Below, piece after piece: positions 1 to 12,619 of a stretch of 62,000 bases of DNA (its first letter is position 1; the number at the start of each line of letters is the position of its first letter). The notes under the pieces were generated by a model. It worked only from the letters and a program-made list of their open reading frames with translations. It searched no databases and was not told the origin of the DNA. The stretch is from NCBI GenBank assembly GCA_002633005.1, contig NMRA01000127.1, positions 256,438 to 318,437 on the forward strand. Direction: 5' to 3'. The translations under genes were made by a program, and so were the position numbers. Source of the stretch: Phoronis australis. Taxonomy: Eukaryota; Phoronida; Phoronidae.

Positions 1-51
1 CGGACGGACGGACGGACGGACGGACGGACGGACGGACGGACGGACGGACGG
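1..51. repeat. (CGGA)n tetranucleotide microsatellite
   Basis: About twelve uninterrupted CGGA units run from the first base of the window, so the true array probably extends further left. From here to 1060 I see no supportable gene; the reading frames present are short and lack splice context. Confidence 0.95.
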
Positions 52-1070
52 ACAGAGATGACGGCATAATGCGTCCACATATAAATATGTGGGCGCATAA
101 AAAATCAAGAGTCTTACACGAAGTCATGAAGACACCTTTAACTAAATAATGTTACTTGAATTTTGCAACATGTTTGCTATTTTAATTAACTAGAAACTTA
201 CTGCTCTGTCACCTGCATGAAAAACTATACCATACTCGGGTGTCACGTGTTCTTGCATTAGTCCCACCGCAATATTTCTGAACAGGTAATACCAGCACTG
301 ATATCCAATTAGTTCTTCCATGGAATTTTAGTACGCTCTCTTAATTGGAAGTAGCAGGCATTATTACTTAGAGTCGAGACCTGTTGATGACCGATACACA
401 ACTTTGGCCGGCTTCCAACCTGATTGCTTCATTAACACAACGCAGTCACCAGATAATGGTTTAATAGTTATAACATTCAACACACAAATCATTCGCATAG
501 TGAACTAGTATACAGAAACCCTTAGCTTGAAAACTTAAATCCTTCAAAACAGTCTGCACTTGCGCACGTATTGACTTTAATTCTACGCATACAGAGAGCA
601 ACGCAAAGCGTAGCATTGAAGCATAGCAAAAATGCAAATAGCAATACTCGAATCGTGCGCCACCCTGAGCATAGATTTGTGGGATACGAGCCCCTTATCC
701 AAACTACAGAAAGTGTAACACACGCGATCGCCAAGGTAAGCAGGTAGTCAAATTTGAATAATGCTACCTATAGCAAATTGACCTTTAGGCTGCTTAAAAT
801 GTTAGTAAAATGGTGATCTCGAAGCCTGCAGGTCTTTACGACTGCTGGCGGTGCTTCACGGGATGAGCTCCAGCCCACGTTTCTCACTATCAACAAAAGG
901 TCAATAGTCAACGACAGCTGGTACAGTCCATCCAAAGGCTTCCACCGAAATTCTCGTTAATTGTATTGTCTGTGATTACTTTTTGTAAATACATGTATGT
1001 CCACTTTAGTTCAATCATTGCCAAAGGTGAGTAGCAGACGATCGTGGCAAAACAGGGCTAAATCCGAACT

Positions 1071-1644
1071 CTCGCTGGTTCCCTGCGTGCCGCTAGGTGG
1101 GGCGGTAGCCGCGCCAGCACGCAGGTATCACTTAAATTTCCTCTGTAAATTTTTTTACACCGGCGTTTCTGATTGGCTAGTCGATTCGTCAACAGGCAGC
1201 GCTTTGCGCAAACAAACTTGCATGGCTGATGGACTGAAGTGTAAATGTGGTCTGTTGTACAGACAAACCGGTGCTTAAAATTATGTTCAGGAAATGTGAA
1301 GCCTAGAAATTGTGATTGAGCCTTTTCGGAATGCATCTTTCTACTGTCGATGACTTTTGTTTACGATAGTGTCCTTATACAGTATGAATAACACACCGTA
1401 ATATGTGTTTATTGTGCATGTATGTGCTTCAAGCACGCGGCTATTAAACATCACTGCACAAACGAAATAGTTGCTGCAACGCCACTTGCATGACAAGGCT
1501 AAAATCATTCACAGTCTGCCATTTTTTTCACGGTGTTGTAAAGCTAACCAATGACTGCCAAGATTACATCGACCAATGCTAAAGCGCGTGTCACTGCGTG
1601 ATACCTGCGTGCTGGCTGGGCTAAGCACGCAGGGAACCAGCGAG
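1071..1644. mobile_element. Non-autonomous terminal-inverted-repeat element (copy 1)
   Basis: The element begins CTCGCTGGTTCCCTGCGTGC (1071-1090) and ends with the exact reverse complement of those 20 bases (1625-1644). A second inner pair (GCCAGCACGCAGGTATCAC near 1109 and its complement near 1598) extends the inverted repeat. It is flanked by a perfect 10-bp direct duplication, AATCCGAACT, at 1061-1070 and 1645-1654. No transposase is encoded, so it is a MITE. A target duplication of 9-10 bp with long inverted ends is typical of Mutator-like elements, but that assignment is inference. A longer copy lies at 18918-20790. Short reading frames inside it are not genes. Confidence 0.9.
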
Positions 1645-2032
1645 AATCCGAACTTAGCGCTCTCACGAGAGAAGTAAGATGAGCGCGCGAATCCATCGCT
1701 AAGTGTCAGGACCGAAACATTTTCTTGTCAAGAGAAATTTTATGAAACTATGAAGCTGTAGAGCAGTCAAAAACAAAACAAAAATATTACTGAACACTGA
1801 AATTAGGAAGTGAAGAGCTAGGCAGGCAAAGTTTTCGTCTAGACAGGAACATGTCTGCCAAATTGCATGAAGGTCTTTCAAGAGTAGGACGTAGACAGAT
1901 GGACGTCGGATGCACGCCAGGACTGGCAGAGTTAACAACACGCGCCAGCACGTGAATACGGTGTACATAAAATGTGTCAAAATCAGTCCTTTATACCGAT
2001 GACATCATAGTGAGACGTTACTGATTACTCAC

Positions 2033-2176
2033 CATCAGCGTCCACCTCGTTTATCATATCCTGAAGTTCATTGTCGGTCGGATTTTGTCCAAGACTGCGC
2101 ATGACTGTCCCCAGTTCACTTGTGGTTATTGTTCCGTCTCCATTTTTGTCAAATAACGAAAACGCCTCTTTACAAT
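2033..2176 (-). CDS. Calmodulin-type EF-hand gene, EF1 exon (partial gene)
   Basis: Read on the minus strand, a 144-nt exon lies between an acceptor (TTTGCAG, 2183-2177) and a donor (GTGAGT, 2032-2027), entering and leaving in phase 1. It encodes [20 protein letters not shown] followed by [20 protein letters not shown] and NEVDADG, differing from canonical calmodulin at only a few positions (D to N in the loop, K to S before the bidentate E, EA to DN). The loop [12 protein letters not shown] keeps all Ca2+ ligands. Length and phases match the third exon of animal calmodulin genes, which supports a real gene, not a processed copy. Calmodulin is the cytosolic Ca2+ sensor that activates kinases, phosphatases and channels. 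Later exons must lie left of position 2033 and are not in the window. The upstream short exon and the ATG exon were not found with confidence; a weak candidate start exon is 8305-8329. It may be calmodulin itself or a very close paralogue. Confidence 0.9.
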
Positions 2177-5100
2177 CTGCAAAGGATACCAAAAGTGTGT
2201 ATCAACTATTGCGTCTAGAAATGAAGCCATTTATTTTGCTCTGGAGGAAGTACACAAGTGACCTATATGTCACAATCACGATCTGTGTAGTTTCTGTGCT
2301 GCGAGATAAGATGAAATTGTTCATTTGTCCTTTGACTGTTCTTTCTTGAAAACTTTCTGGCAACAATATCGAAGTTTCTGTCATCCGTAGACAACTCTGT
2401 AAGCAAAATTGAGATGCTTTCACTGTAAAATTTGGATTTAGGGGGGAAAAAGCAAGTCACTTAATGTTATTTTACGTTTAGCAAAAAGACACATCTTCTC
2501 CAGCCGATTACGAAGCCAGATACCTTCCATCGCAGTCTTGAAAATTGAATTGGCTTATTATCTAAAAAAGCGTATATTTTCACAAAAAATGGATGCTTAG
2601 AATATTTTGAAAACGAATGGCAGATCTTTACAACCCTACTTTAGCACTATATTTAGTATATAATATAAGCAGATTTCGCGAGTGTGTGTGTTAAACGTAT
2701 GAATGTGCCTCAGTCAGCTCTAGATGTAATAGTTACAACTGGTGATACATATCTGTAAGGACTTGTTTTTGTTATGTAATCACTTACTTGGTTATCTAAT
2801 ACACTATGTAAAAAACTTATATGTCACAAAAAGACAAATAGTAAATGTATATTACACGGCTTAGAATGACCAATGACAAAAAAGAGGAAATTTTTCCAGG
2901 TGATGTATCATTCCACAAGTGAAAAATAGGCTTGTGTGACAGAAATATTTTGTGTTGCAAATTCCAACTGAAAAAATGTTTTTGCATGAAAAAAGTCAAT
3001 ATAATGATAAAAAGAGACCAAAAAGTAAACTGGAAATAAAATAAGAGGAAATCCAGACCACAAACGAGGAAATCATCTTAAAAGAGGAAAATTCCAAGTC
3101 GTGATAGTATTGCAGTCAAACAGGTCTCGTTAATTATCAATGCGATACTTGAAAGCATTCCATACAGCAATACAAGTTTTTAATAAAAATAAGGTATTTT
3201 TGCGATTACCCCTCATCGGAATGTCAAATACAAAGAAATGTTTCATTCCATGACATTCCATTTTCGAGTGATTGCCAGGTCCTGCTAGTCTGTTTTAATG
3301 AAAATACGTACTGCAGGTACTGTTTCGTATTGGTGCTTTTGATTACGTTATTGAACACACGGCTTCACTCAGACTTTCCCACTTTAATCGTGACTTTTTT
3401 ATACTGTCGCACTGTATGTCTATCGTCACGGTCCAGTTGCCGCAACAGTTGTCCCAAAGACATTATGACAACAAAACCGTGCAAATATGTTTTAGTAGAA
3501 TATATCCTCGTTTCAACATGAGTACTGTTAATTTTTTCACTAATTTGTGAACGAGGCCCAGAAACGAGAAACAACTCCGCTCCTAAATAACAAATAGTGT
3601 TAAGCTTCGAACTGTCCCTTATAAACAGGCCTTCGCTAAGTTGTTTTAAATTTAACTTTAAATAAACAATTATTGGTAGGTAGAATGCCATAAATTATAC
3701 GGTACTGAAACCATCTCAACTACAAATTCCCAGGCGGGTGTGTAACTTATAATAACATTCTAGAGCAATCGCTACAAAAAGTATTCTGCAAATACGAATG
3801 TTTTATTTCCTATTGACAGATTTATGATGTTAGACTACAGACCCACAAATTTATGGAAGGCGGTACACAAAGTGTCTTTCAAACCAAGTTGCGATGGCTC
3901 CATTGCCCATTAGCTGCGACTTGTTTTGAAAAAAATGCACTTCTTACCTCATAAAATTATATTAGAGAGAGATGAAAACTATAGTACATAATTCTTAGTA
4001 CGACGCAAGAAAGCAAACGAGCATCGAAGATATCACCAGGGTGGTCGACACTCTTATCACTTCAAGTCACGAAAGGTGTCATTGATTCAGATCTTACCAG
4101 AAAATATATCCCAAGAAATGTCGGCATTGGGAGATAGACGGCGCTACAAGTGCGGAATATTCCATCCCAATTCTTGAACCCACGCAGTGTCATAAACAGC
4201 TTTTGTTGTGATAAGACTTTAATGTTGTGTTTCCCTTATTTATTTCGTAATAGCACAAAACCTCTGCTCATAATGTAAAGTGGTTTTCCGTTCGTCAGTA
4301 TTTCTAGTTTAATCAGGATGAAGTTTGTAGCACGTGTCACCCCCACAGGTGAAACTGTGGAATCGCCCAAAAATAAACAGGACTGCAAGTCAAATTCCTT
4401 GTGCCAATATAGGACCAACGGTGACATTTAGCCACGCATTTAACCTGTTCGTGAGAGGTGAGTCATTTTGATTGTTTTTTTAATTGTTTTGACCGAACAG
4501 AATACGGAAAAGAGGTAAAACATTAGAGAGCTACACTTCTTGAACGCATTCAACTTCGTCTTCCTTTGCTGTAGACCGAGCGAGGGAGGGTCAATGTTTA
4601 CGTGCTAACAGGTGAACCGATCTAAACCATTCCAACAGAACCAATGTTTACAAGAATGATCACTGCCAGCTGCAGTGATGAAATTGTCTCTGCACAGACT
4701 GTGGTACCCTTCCACCTCTCGAATCTCCATGAACCTACACACCCCTCTCACTGCGCCGGCGTAAATCTAAACACCATAGAGCCGCTAATTGACCGGCAAG
4801 GTTAAACTTTGGTAAAACAATTTATGTTATTGTGGAATGAATAGAGCCAAAAAGACTGTAAAATAGTTTGACCGCCGAATCTTCCGATTAATGACGCCGT
4901 GGGCAGTCCCCTGTTGTAGCCTTCGACGAGAATGATGTACTCGGTGCAACTTTTGCACACAGATTTGTCTGGCGAAATAGAAGTAGGGGCTACAGAGTTA
5001 TCTCTGTGTCTTCGGGCAACTCTTGTGAAATATCCAAGAGATTATCAACGTTATGTGTTTGAACACTTGGAAGGATGGCGGATTCTTGTAAACCTACTTG

Positions 5101-8100
5101 ACGTAAACTAATACAAAGCAAATAAAACTCAAAACCACTTCACTAAGTCAGGCACATGAACGGGTTTTGTAAAGCGGCTGTATAAGAATCGAAGAAATCG
5201 CAGGCGGCGATTTACTATCGAGTTTGTCACGTTGGTCACGTGATGACACATGACAGAGCAGAATGAAGCAAACATGATTTAACGGCACGCAACTCGGCGA
5301 TAGCGAACTGCTTTCTTCGCCGGGGCAAATCTTTCACCTCCTTTAAGTCGGCTTCCCACCCGCTTCGAAGCGTTATCAACCTCCAAATGATGGCAACCAC
5401 GGTAAATTTAACCGAGTTTTAAACATTAGCCTATTCAAACCCCACTGCCAAATGTGATTTTCAATGCTAGTCATGATTCTCTACGTGGACAATTTACGAA
5501 ACAATAAAGCACATCCTGGGGATATTCACGTGTCTGGCTGTCACGTAAACACTGCAACAACAAAGCTTTATTGATAAAGAAAGCAATTTAACAAACGTCC
5601 AATCACACTAATAGGATACAAGAATGTCGTTCCGTTGCTCGCATATTGAAGCTTTATTGTGGGACTGCAGCGAAACGTTTGAACTGATGGGTGTTTAAAA
5701 ATAGACGCAAGACACACGACCCAAGAGAGTCATAAAAATTCTGAACGGTTCTTGTTCGCATTCTCGCATGGTTTCAAAATTTACAAATACATGACATATG
5801 TTTCCATTTCGTAACGTCTAGGAGTCGATAGTTTTTCAATTGCCAACATGTTCACAGATTTATTTTACTTGGTGAGAACGCACTAAATTCCATCAGGACA
5901 AAACAGAAAGACACCCTAGAGCCCAGATATTCCCTATGTTTACTTTTATGAAAAGATGAAGGATGGCGAAACAAGCGAAATTATTGATTTGTAAAAATCG
6001 GGCATCTTTCATTTAAAATTTAGCTAGTTTAAGTCGTCACTAACACCCAGTTTGACCACGATTATTCAGATAATCAAAACTGCATTTCCTATGGAAAACT
6101 TCAAAGTGACTGCTTTTCTGCATAAGAAATAACTAATTTGAGTTCCCGTTGGTTGGTAACTCAAAGTAGCAAATAAGAACACTATAGCAAATAACACGAT
6201 GTTGAGGTTTGTGCAAAAGATCCAGTGATTGGTGCACAATGATTCATGTGGGTGATTCGAGGCTCGAACGTGTAGTTGCCTCAGTGATACGCCGTTAAGC
6301 CGCAATCAGTAACAAAATTACTATGAGCGAAAGCTACCGAGATCACGTGCCTCGTCTATTGTACATGGCGATGTCTCCCGAAGACTTGCGTGACCTTGCC
6401 GAACTTGTTCCTGCCTGGTTGGTGAGCGGTCATGGAGCTCCTTTGAACAACGCTGGGAATCATAGCCGACCAAACGCGGTCAACTTAAATTAGGGCAGAC
6501 ACGTGGTTTGTTGAAAATTGTAAACATTCTCAAACGGATGTTTGTTGCTGCAGTTAGCGTTCAACCAAGTTCACGATTCACAGTATTTTTACTTAACTGC
6601 CCTGGGCTGAGAGAATACTATGAACACAGTGCCAGAGAAGTTAGTCTCCAGTTTGCGTAACACAACATAGCTAAACCTCTTAGGCTAAACCTCACTGGTG
6701 TAAACGTAATCCACTTTCACGAAGTGACACATTGAGAAAGGTTTTTAAATTTTTTGGCAATGTGTTTTTAAATATTACAAATTGGGAGAAAATGCTTTGT
6801 GACTTTTGTTAATTTCAAAAGTTTACAGCTATTTCTATATATTTTCAAATTTTGCGTAGCAGAAAAGTGTCAGCATATGTTGCCAAAAATAATTCAGGTA
6901 GTAAATTTTAATGACCATCAGGGGGCTCTGAAAACAAGAGCATGCGCCCACGACTGCCCCGCTGCAAGGGGCGTTTATTAGCATCACAAAATGGCAACTA
7001 CATTGCGCAGAATATCCGAAAGAAGTTGTCATCTGCCCCAAGTTCAAGTAGAAATACACTTGCCACATTTTACGATCCTGCAGTGGTTTACAGCAGCGGA
7101 CGCCCGGACGCCCAGGCAAAGGTGGCGGTATTATGCATTCAAATATGTATATAAAATGTGAACGCATAAAGATCACGGGAACTCTTGTCTAGCGTCTGAT
7201 CTGCTTCACATTAAATCAGACGACAGATTCCCCTTCTTACCTGAAAATCCTGCATTCTGACGACATGATTTCTGGTCAGGCGGTGATCACAAGTAATTGA
7301 TCAGGATATTGGCATTTTCCTCATTAATGTTGTGCTAATCGCATGTAAGACGACAGACAGGACGCATGTTATAAGAATCCGATTTGCATTTTCATCGGCG
7401 TCCCATCTGCCTTCGTACAAAAAAATTCATATCTGAACGCGGTGTAACATGTGGTTGGGTTGCTGAGTTCAGTAGTATCTTTCGGAACAAGATATTCGGG
7501 CACAAACGTGGGATGAAGTGCGAGTTCTACAAAAAACAGTCGTTATCGTGGGCACAAGGTAGTTGAATTCACCAGGAAGGAAAAATAAAAGAGAACTTTG
7601 CTACACGTTAAGAGCAAAATAAACGTGTGAGGTCGATATTCCTGATGCTTTCTGCCATAGTGGTTTCATGCATTTACGTCTTCAAGTCTTGTGACACGGA
7701 CGGTACAATGGGTGCGCAATTACAAAACGTGAGCTTTAATTGCCGATTTACCGTAAAACATTATTTAATTTGTGCAACTTTTATTTATTTATCAGGAGGT
7801 TAAGCCATCCATGAGATGGCAAAGCTTAGTGCACGTGAATGTTTGAAATATTCCCTTGTTTGTTCTGAGGCTCTAGTCGCGTTGGTGATTTTTCTCAGGA
7901 AAGCCACAGTAATCACGTGGTAATGGCTGAAATGGACCACCATGTATAAAAACAAACACAATTAAATTTAAATTTTGTGGATTGTTGCTTGACCTGTCCT
8001 GTACTTGTATGTGTTTCCCCAATATAGATGTGGTTTGATATGACTGCAGGTTGTCGCTGCCGGTGCTTGCTGTTTCTCTCCCGTAATGATCTCCATAAAG

Positions 8101-8984
8101 TTCGGTAACATTTCATGCCAAACATTACTCCCATTTGGTCATGCACTTCTGGCTACCGCAGTGGTGACTGGGTAAACCTGCTCCATTGCTCAACAACACA
8201 GAATCACGGAAATTGTTTAGGAAATTACAATTTTCCTGAGAATAACAAAACACAATACATGTGCTTTTGTTCTACGATAAACATTAGTGGATGAAAATGC
8301 TTACCGAAATAAAACCTTGACTTGTTCATCTGTCATAAACGCCAATCCTATTCGAACGCTTTTAATGAATGTTCTTCGTGGTTTATTCTCCACGTCCAAC
8401 ATACATGTAAGCAAACCCAGAGCGCCAAATCAACATAAACAGTCATCTTTCTTGTTGACAACAGCGCCACCACATAATTGGGCGTGCGTGTAGCCGAAAC
8501 AAAAATAGAAGACAACGCATAATACGCGAGCGTGAACCCGTTACCTCTGGTGACTCACAAGTTAGCGTTCGCGTTTACTTGTAGCCGAAGCTCTTCTCGA
8601 TCAAGAGGCGGGGCTCAGTTGCAAAACATACTTGACCCCAATGTTTATCTGAAGCAGAATCACTTCCGTTCGATACTGTCCGTTCAGAGCCCAAAATTCA
8701 TGATGCTCCGTTGTGTAATGGCTAGCGAAATGACGTCACAACTGCACGAGTGTAGATGTAGTTATACGTCATTGTTCGTCATTATGGAATTGGTGTTACG
8801 GGTTTTGAAAGAAGGCAGAATACCGACAAGATAATGCAAGCACGTGTAAAATTAATTAACATGTGTTCTGCAAGTTTGTGAAACATCTGGAAGTTCATGG
8901 TGGTCAAACAATCTGGGTTCTCCAGTCTGCAATAATACGCAGATGTAAGAAACTTGCAAAAATAACATGCAATACCACGCAAAA
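2177..8984. other. Long non-coding stretch upstream of the calmodulin-type exon
   Basis: No exon with convincing splice sites and protein-like sequence was found on either strand. It probably contains the 5' introns and promoter of the minus-strand calmodulin-type gene. One weak lead is a 25-nt open segment at 8305-8329 (minus) that starts with ATG, ends in phase 1 and is followed by a good donor GTAAGC; it would join in frame to the exon at 2176, but its peptide does not resemble the usual calmodulin N-terminus. Confidence 0.5.
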
Positions 8985-9115
8985 TCCCGTTAAAGGTGAA
9001 CGTTTCGCGAGTGTGCTCGGTGCCTTACTTGTGCACCCTAGTAAGCGATTGGTCGGTGAGGTAGGACCATGTTGAAATGTGACATAGAATTCACTGTTTC
9101 CGGCCAATAAACGAT
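8985..9115 (-). repeat. Dispersed repeat family A, copy 1
   Basis: Read on the minus strand this copy contains CGGAAACAGTGAATTCTAT, a TTTCAACAT block and CCGACCAATC in fixed order. The same order recurs at about 41510-41620 (minus), 44480-44600 (plus) and 60740-60900 (plus). No terminal repeats or coding capacity were seen, so the type of element is unknown. Confidence 0.7.
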
Positions 9116-9234
9116 GGTTTCTCATAGCAACAGCTTTTTTAGGGTCTTGTGTCAACGAAAGGTAACCCTGTGCCGGTAGACGTGAAACATTACAGACATG
9201 ACCATTCGAGGTATAACTAGTAATTGTAAACCCA

Positions 9235-9790
9235 AAAAACTATATATTTTTAAAATCCTTAGGAATCAGAGAATCTTATTTTGTGCATGAAAACAATGTC
9301 CAGAGGTTCGTTATCACGTGACTATATTTTTGTAAAAAAAATCACAATTTTTCACGGAGATTACCGTATTTTCCACAAATTGGCTTTTTTGCTCAACACT
9401 TGCAAAATCTGTTTCTTTGTTTTAATAGGTACAAAATAGTGTCTGGGATTTTCTTTTAAGGCCTTTGAGCCCGAGAAATCCGATGTCAAAAATCAAGACT
9501 TGCGTTTTTTTTTTTCAAAACTGTTATCTTGGTTTTTGACAGCGGATTTCAGGGGCTAATAGGCCTCCAAAGAAAATTCCAGACTTCGTTTTGTACCTAA
9601 TGGACAAAGAAACATAATTTGCAAGTTTCGAGCGAAAAAATAAGTTTATGGAAAATGGAGCTAATTCCGTAAAAAATGCGACTTTTAAGAAAAAAATCGC
9701 AGTCACGTGATCACGAATGTCCGAACATTGTTTTCATGCGCACAATAAGATTCTGTGACACTCAATGATTTTAAAAAATATATAGTTTTA
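9235..9790. mobile_element. Foldback (long imperfect palindrome) element
   Basis: Two arms of about 270 bp are reverse complements of each other with scattered mismatches. The left arm starts near AAAAAACTATATATTTTTAA (9234-9253) and the right arm ends near AAAAAATATATAGTTTT; matching internal blocks include GCATGAAAACAATGT, ATCACGTGACT and GGTACAAAA. The centre is near 9520. There is no coding capacity. It looks like a foldback-type non-autonomous transposon; target duplications could not be fixed. Confidence 0.85.
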
Positions 9791-12261
9791 ATAGTTCAAA
9801 ATATTTTTAAAAAATCAAATTTTTGGTCACGAAGGTAGACCTACAGTTCTATACGTCAGTCGACTACAAGCCATTGTACCCGTTCTTTAGACGCAATACA
9901 CTGGAGAAAATTCAAGATCACGCAAATCTTAGCGAGATGTCACTATGCATTACCACCGAAGTACGTGATCCCACTTATATCTGTATTCGCGACATTCTTG
10001 CGTTCACAGAACTCTGGTCTGGTCTGTTGTAGGGTTCTAGTCGTCTACAGGACGATAGTGGACGTATTAGCTGGCGTCTGTTTTGTGTACTTGAGCATTG
10101 TGGGTGGACACTAATTTATACACTTGTGTTCTAAGTGTGAATAGGCGCATTACGCTCCAATTGAAGTTTTTGCAATAAATCAGACTTCTACAAAACACTG
10201 TTGTTTTCGTTGTGACACGTCTGCCAGCACTGTAGCAACTAACCAAGCATACGACCTTTGAAAAATACACCTATGAAAAAACGGACCTCCAACTGTGACC
10301 CTGGGGACTTTTACTCTTACCAATTTGCCGACTCACTCCATCAATAGTTATAACTCCCAATGCACACTAGAACTTCTATCAAAAACAACGGCGAGGTATT
10401 CACAGCAATCGCTCAGCGTATGAAAAAGTTACCTTTTTAAAATGTCGTGTAATTCAGATTCTAACTTTTGTTCCCTTTCACATGCATGAACCTCATCAAA
10501 AAATCTCTTGACAGGTCGCAATCCACCCAAAAATTGTCACTAATGAAACCAAGTAGATTAGTCCGCGACAGTTTCCACCGTACGGTGAACACACGCTTGA
10601 GGAGTGCGTCAGCAATCAACCAAAACTTTCTCCATAATAGTCTTCCTGAAGCGAAATGCCATTCCGAAAGTATGGTTTTACATAAATTTTCGACGATACA
10701 TCAATACTATACGCACGACTTAGTGTTTAATTGAAATGTCAAACGACTTTAAGGCGAAGTATGATATTTACAAATAAGTCGGCTTTAATTAAATTGATTA
10801 CTGGAACATGCATCGTGCAGCGGTCAATGACGCCACGGCATTAGGGGGAAGTCGTTAACTTTCTCCAAATGCTGGTGGCAATAGCCAAAAGTTGTGTAAT
10901 CAGAAAAAGATATTCAAAGCATTCCTTTCGTTAGAAACTCTGGAAAGCAAATCGGTATTTCCAGGAAAAACACTTTTATGATGGTGTGATTATGACCAAC
11001 TAAATTTAGGTTGAAACTATTGTGAGCATGCATCCTTACACTTTACGCGTTTCGATATATTTGTCGCTTTGTCTATGACACTGGATTTCAGAGTGTCTAA
11101 CCATAGAAAGTTGTCTCGCTCAAAATATGCGTACATTCCACAAACTGTCTCTTATAAATAATCATTCATATCAACGCTTTGAAAAGCTGTGCAAAAATTA
11201 AATGTTGGTGAAACCCTTATGAGTTGGTTCATCTAGTTTAAGCTGTAACTGGATTTCACTTTCCTTTACATAATTTTACTGAGAAATACCTTCTCAATAG
11301 GTTTGTTGCGAGATAAGAGCCAAGGTGGATTTTTCTTCCACTTTCCTTGACGTCATGGTTCTAACCTGCTACTGCTAAGCCTATATTCGCGTAAGGTTTG
11401 AAAGACGTCGTGCTGATTTAGCACGTGCAAGGACCTTAGAATTTATGTAACGAGATGGCGATACTGCCCCCACTTTCCCCGCTCAGTTGGAAACAAGTGG
11501 TCTATTTCTGAGCTTGTGATTTGGTTGGAAAGGTTGAATACTGCGCCACTTCTTGTTCAATAATTGGTGAAAAAAACTGCTTTTTATGTCCTTTTCTTCC
11601 TAGCCAACCTTTAATGCAACTATGTTACATTACTTGACCATAAAATACATTTTTCCGAAAACTTGAAATGACTTTTCAAGTATCACATGCTTGAGCATAC
11701 AAATCAAACACACAGTGTCACAAAACCTGAATTTGCCCACCTGACATGGTCACACGATGAACAGACTGGAGCTACAGGGCATTGCCTCATACTCTTTGCT
11801 AAGTGATGTCAGGTTTGTTTAACTTGAACAGCTATAGACCTACCTGCCACTTGCTCTTTACTCAGCTCCCCGCTTGGAGAAGTCTACAAATAATTGTAAT
11901 AATAGTAACTATAAACGATGACGCTAGCTTTAGAGTAACGATGACGCTAGTAGTATGGTAACCATGGCTAATGGTATAGTAACATTAACGACAGCATCAC
12001 AGTAACTTAAATGGTGACGCTAGAAATTATTACGCTAATATTATATTGACGACGATATGATGTTTGTTTTAGGATAACCATGACATATATAGTAACGGTG
12101 ACACTAGTATGATAGTAACGAAAGTATAATGGTTTCTTCATTTCCGAACACTCGGAGGTACTTGAAATTCATAGTTTCCTCGCAATACGAACAACGCTCG
12201 ATCCACAGTGCTAACGTTTCTTAATTTACGAATTTCATCCACTTTCCGAAAATACATGTAA
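9791..12261. other. Non-coding stretch with a degenerate GATGACGCTAG-type repeat
   Basis: From about 11890 to 12130 short units of the type TAACGATGACGCTAGTA, TAACCATGAC and TAACGGTGACACTAGTA recur in a degenerate way, like a decayed minisatellite. Elsewhere I see no supportable exon. Confidence 0.5.
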
Positions 12262-12267
12262 TTTATT
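12262..12267 (-). terminator. Candidate poly(A) signal AATAAA
   Basis: AATAAA on the minus strand, 56 nt downstream of the stop codon at 12323. The hexamer is common by chance in AT-rich sequence; it is listed because of its place after a terminal exon. Confidence 0.4.
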
Positions 12268-12322
12268 TTGTTCGGATAAAATTAAACTTTACCGTAACTA
12301 TGAATGATGACATTCAAGCTTT

Positions 12323-12619
12323 TTAGTAGTATGGAAACCCCGGGAGGGTCGGCTTTCCTTTGGAAGGGGTGAACAGGTATGTGCACGCAGCTCGGATGAG
12401 TATTTTTGCCCTCTCAGGTATTGTCTCGGGAGGGTCATTTAGCTTGAGATAATGTATCAAGTAGGCGTCTAGAATACTTCCAGTTGTTGTTTCGGGTGTG
12501 CAAAAAGAATGAAATCGTCCTGTCAATATTTTTGACCGAAAACTTGTCACCATAAAATAAATCTTCTGAACACCAACCACGAACTCAATCGCAAACGCCA
12601 GACGTTTTTCCGTCTGAAA
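12323..12619 (-). CDS. Terminal exon of an unrecognised minus-strand gene
   Basis: On the minus strand a pyrimidine-rich acceptor (GTTATTTTTTCAG, ending at 12620) is followed by 98 open codons to TAA at 12323-12325. A canonical AATAAA lies 56 nt beyond the stop (12267-12262). Acceptor, long open frame and poly(A) signal in the right order argue for a real last exon. The protein segment begins TEKRLAFAIEFVVGVQKIYF and ends AKILIRAACTYLFTPSKGK then PTLPGFPYY; I recognise no domain. The frame stays open upstream of the acceptor, giving about 137 codons, so an unspliced start cannot be excluded. No convincing upstream exon was found between 12620 and 14890. It could belong to a small separate gene or be an alternative end of the zinc-ribbon gene upstream. 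Confidence 0.4.
   Translation of the reverse strand, partial: FQTEKRLAFAIEFVVGVQKIYFMVTSFRSKILTGRFHSFCTPETTTGSILDAYLIHYLKLNDPPETIPERAKILIRAACTYLFTPSKGKPTLPGFPYY

Noticed and set aside
997-1336. Overlapping reading frames of 92-93 codons on both strands
   Set aside because: They lie mostly inside the inverted-repeat element at 1071-1644 and show no domain or splice context.
8303-8336. Minus-strand peptide MTDEQVKVLFR, resembling the calmodulin N-terminus (TDEQ), before a good donor GTAAGC
   Set aside because: In that frame the donor is in phase 2, which does not join to the phase-1 calmodulin exon at 2176 without hitting a stop. Only a different frame (start at 8329) joins, and it does not look like calmodulin.
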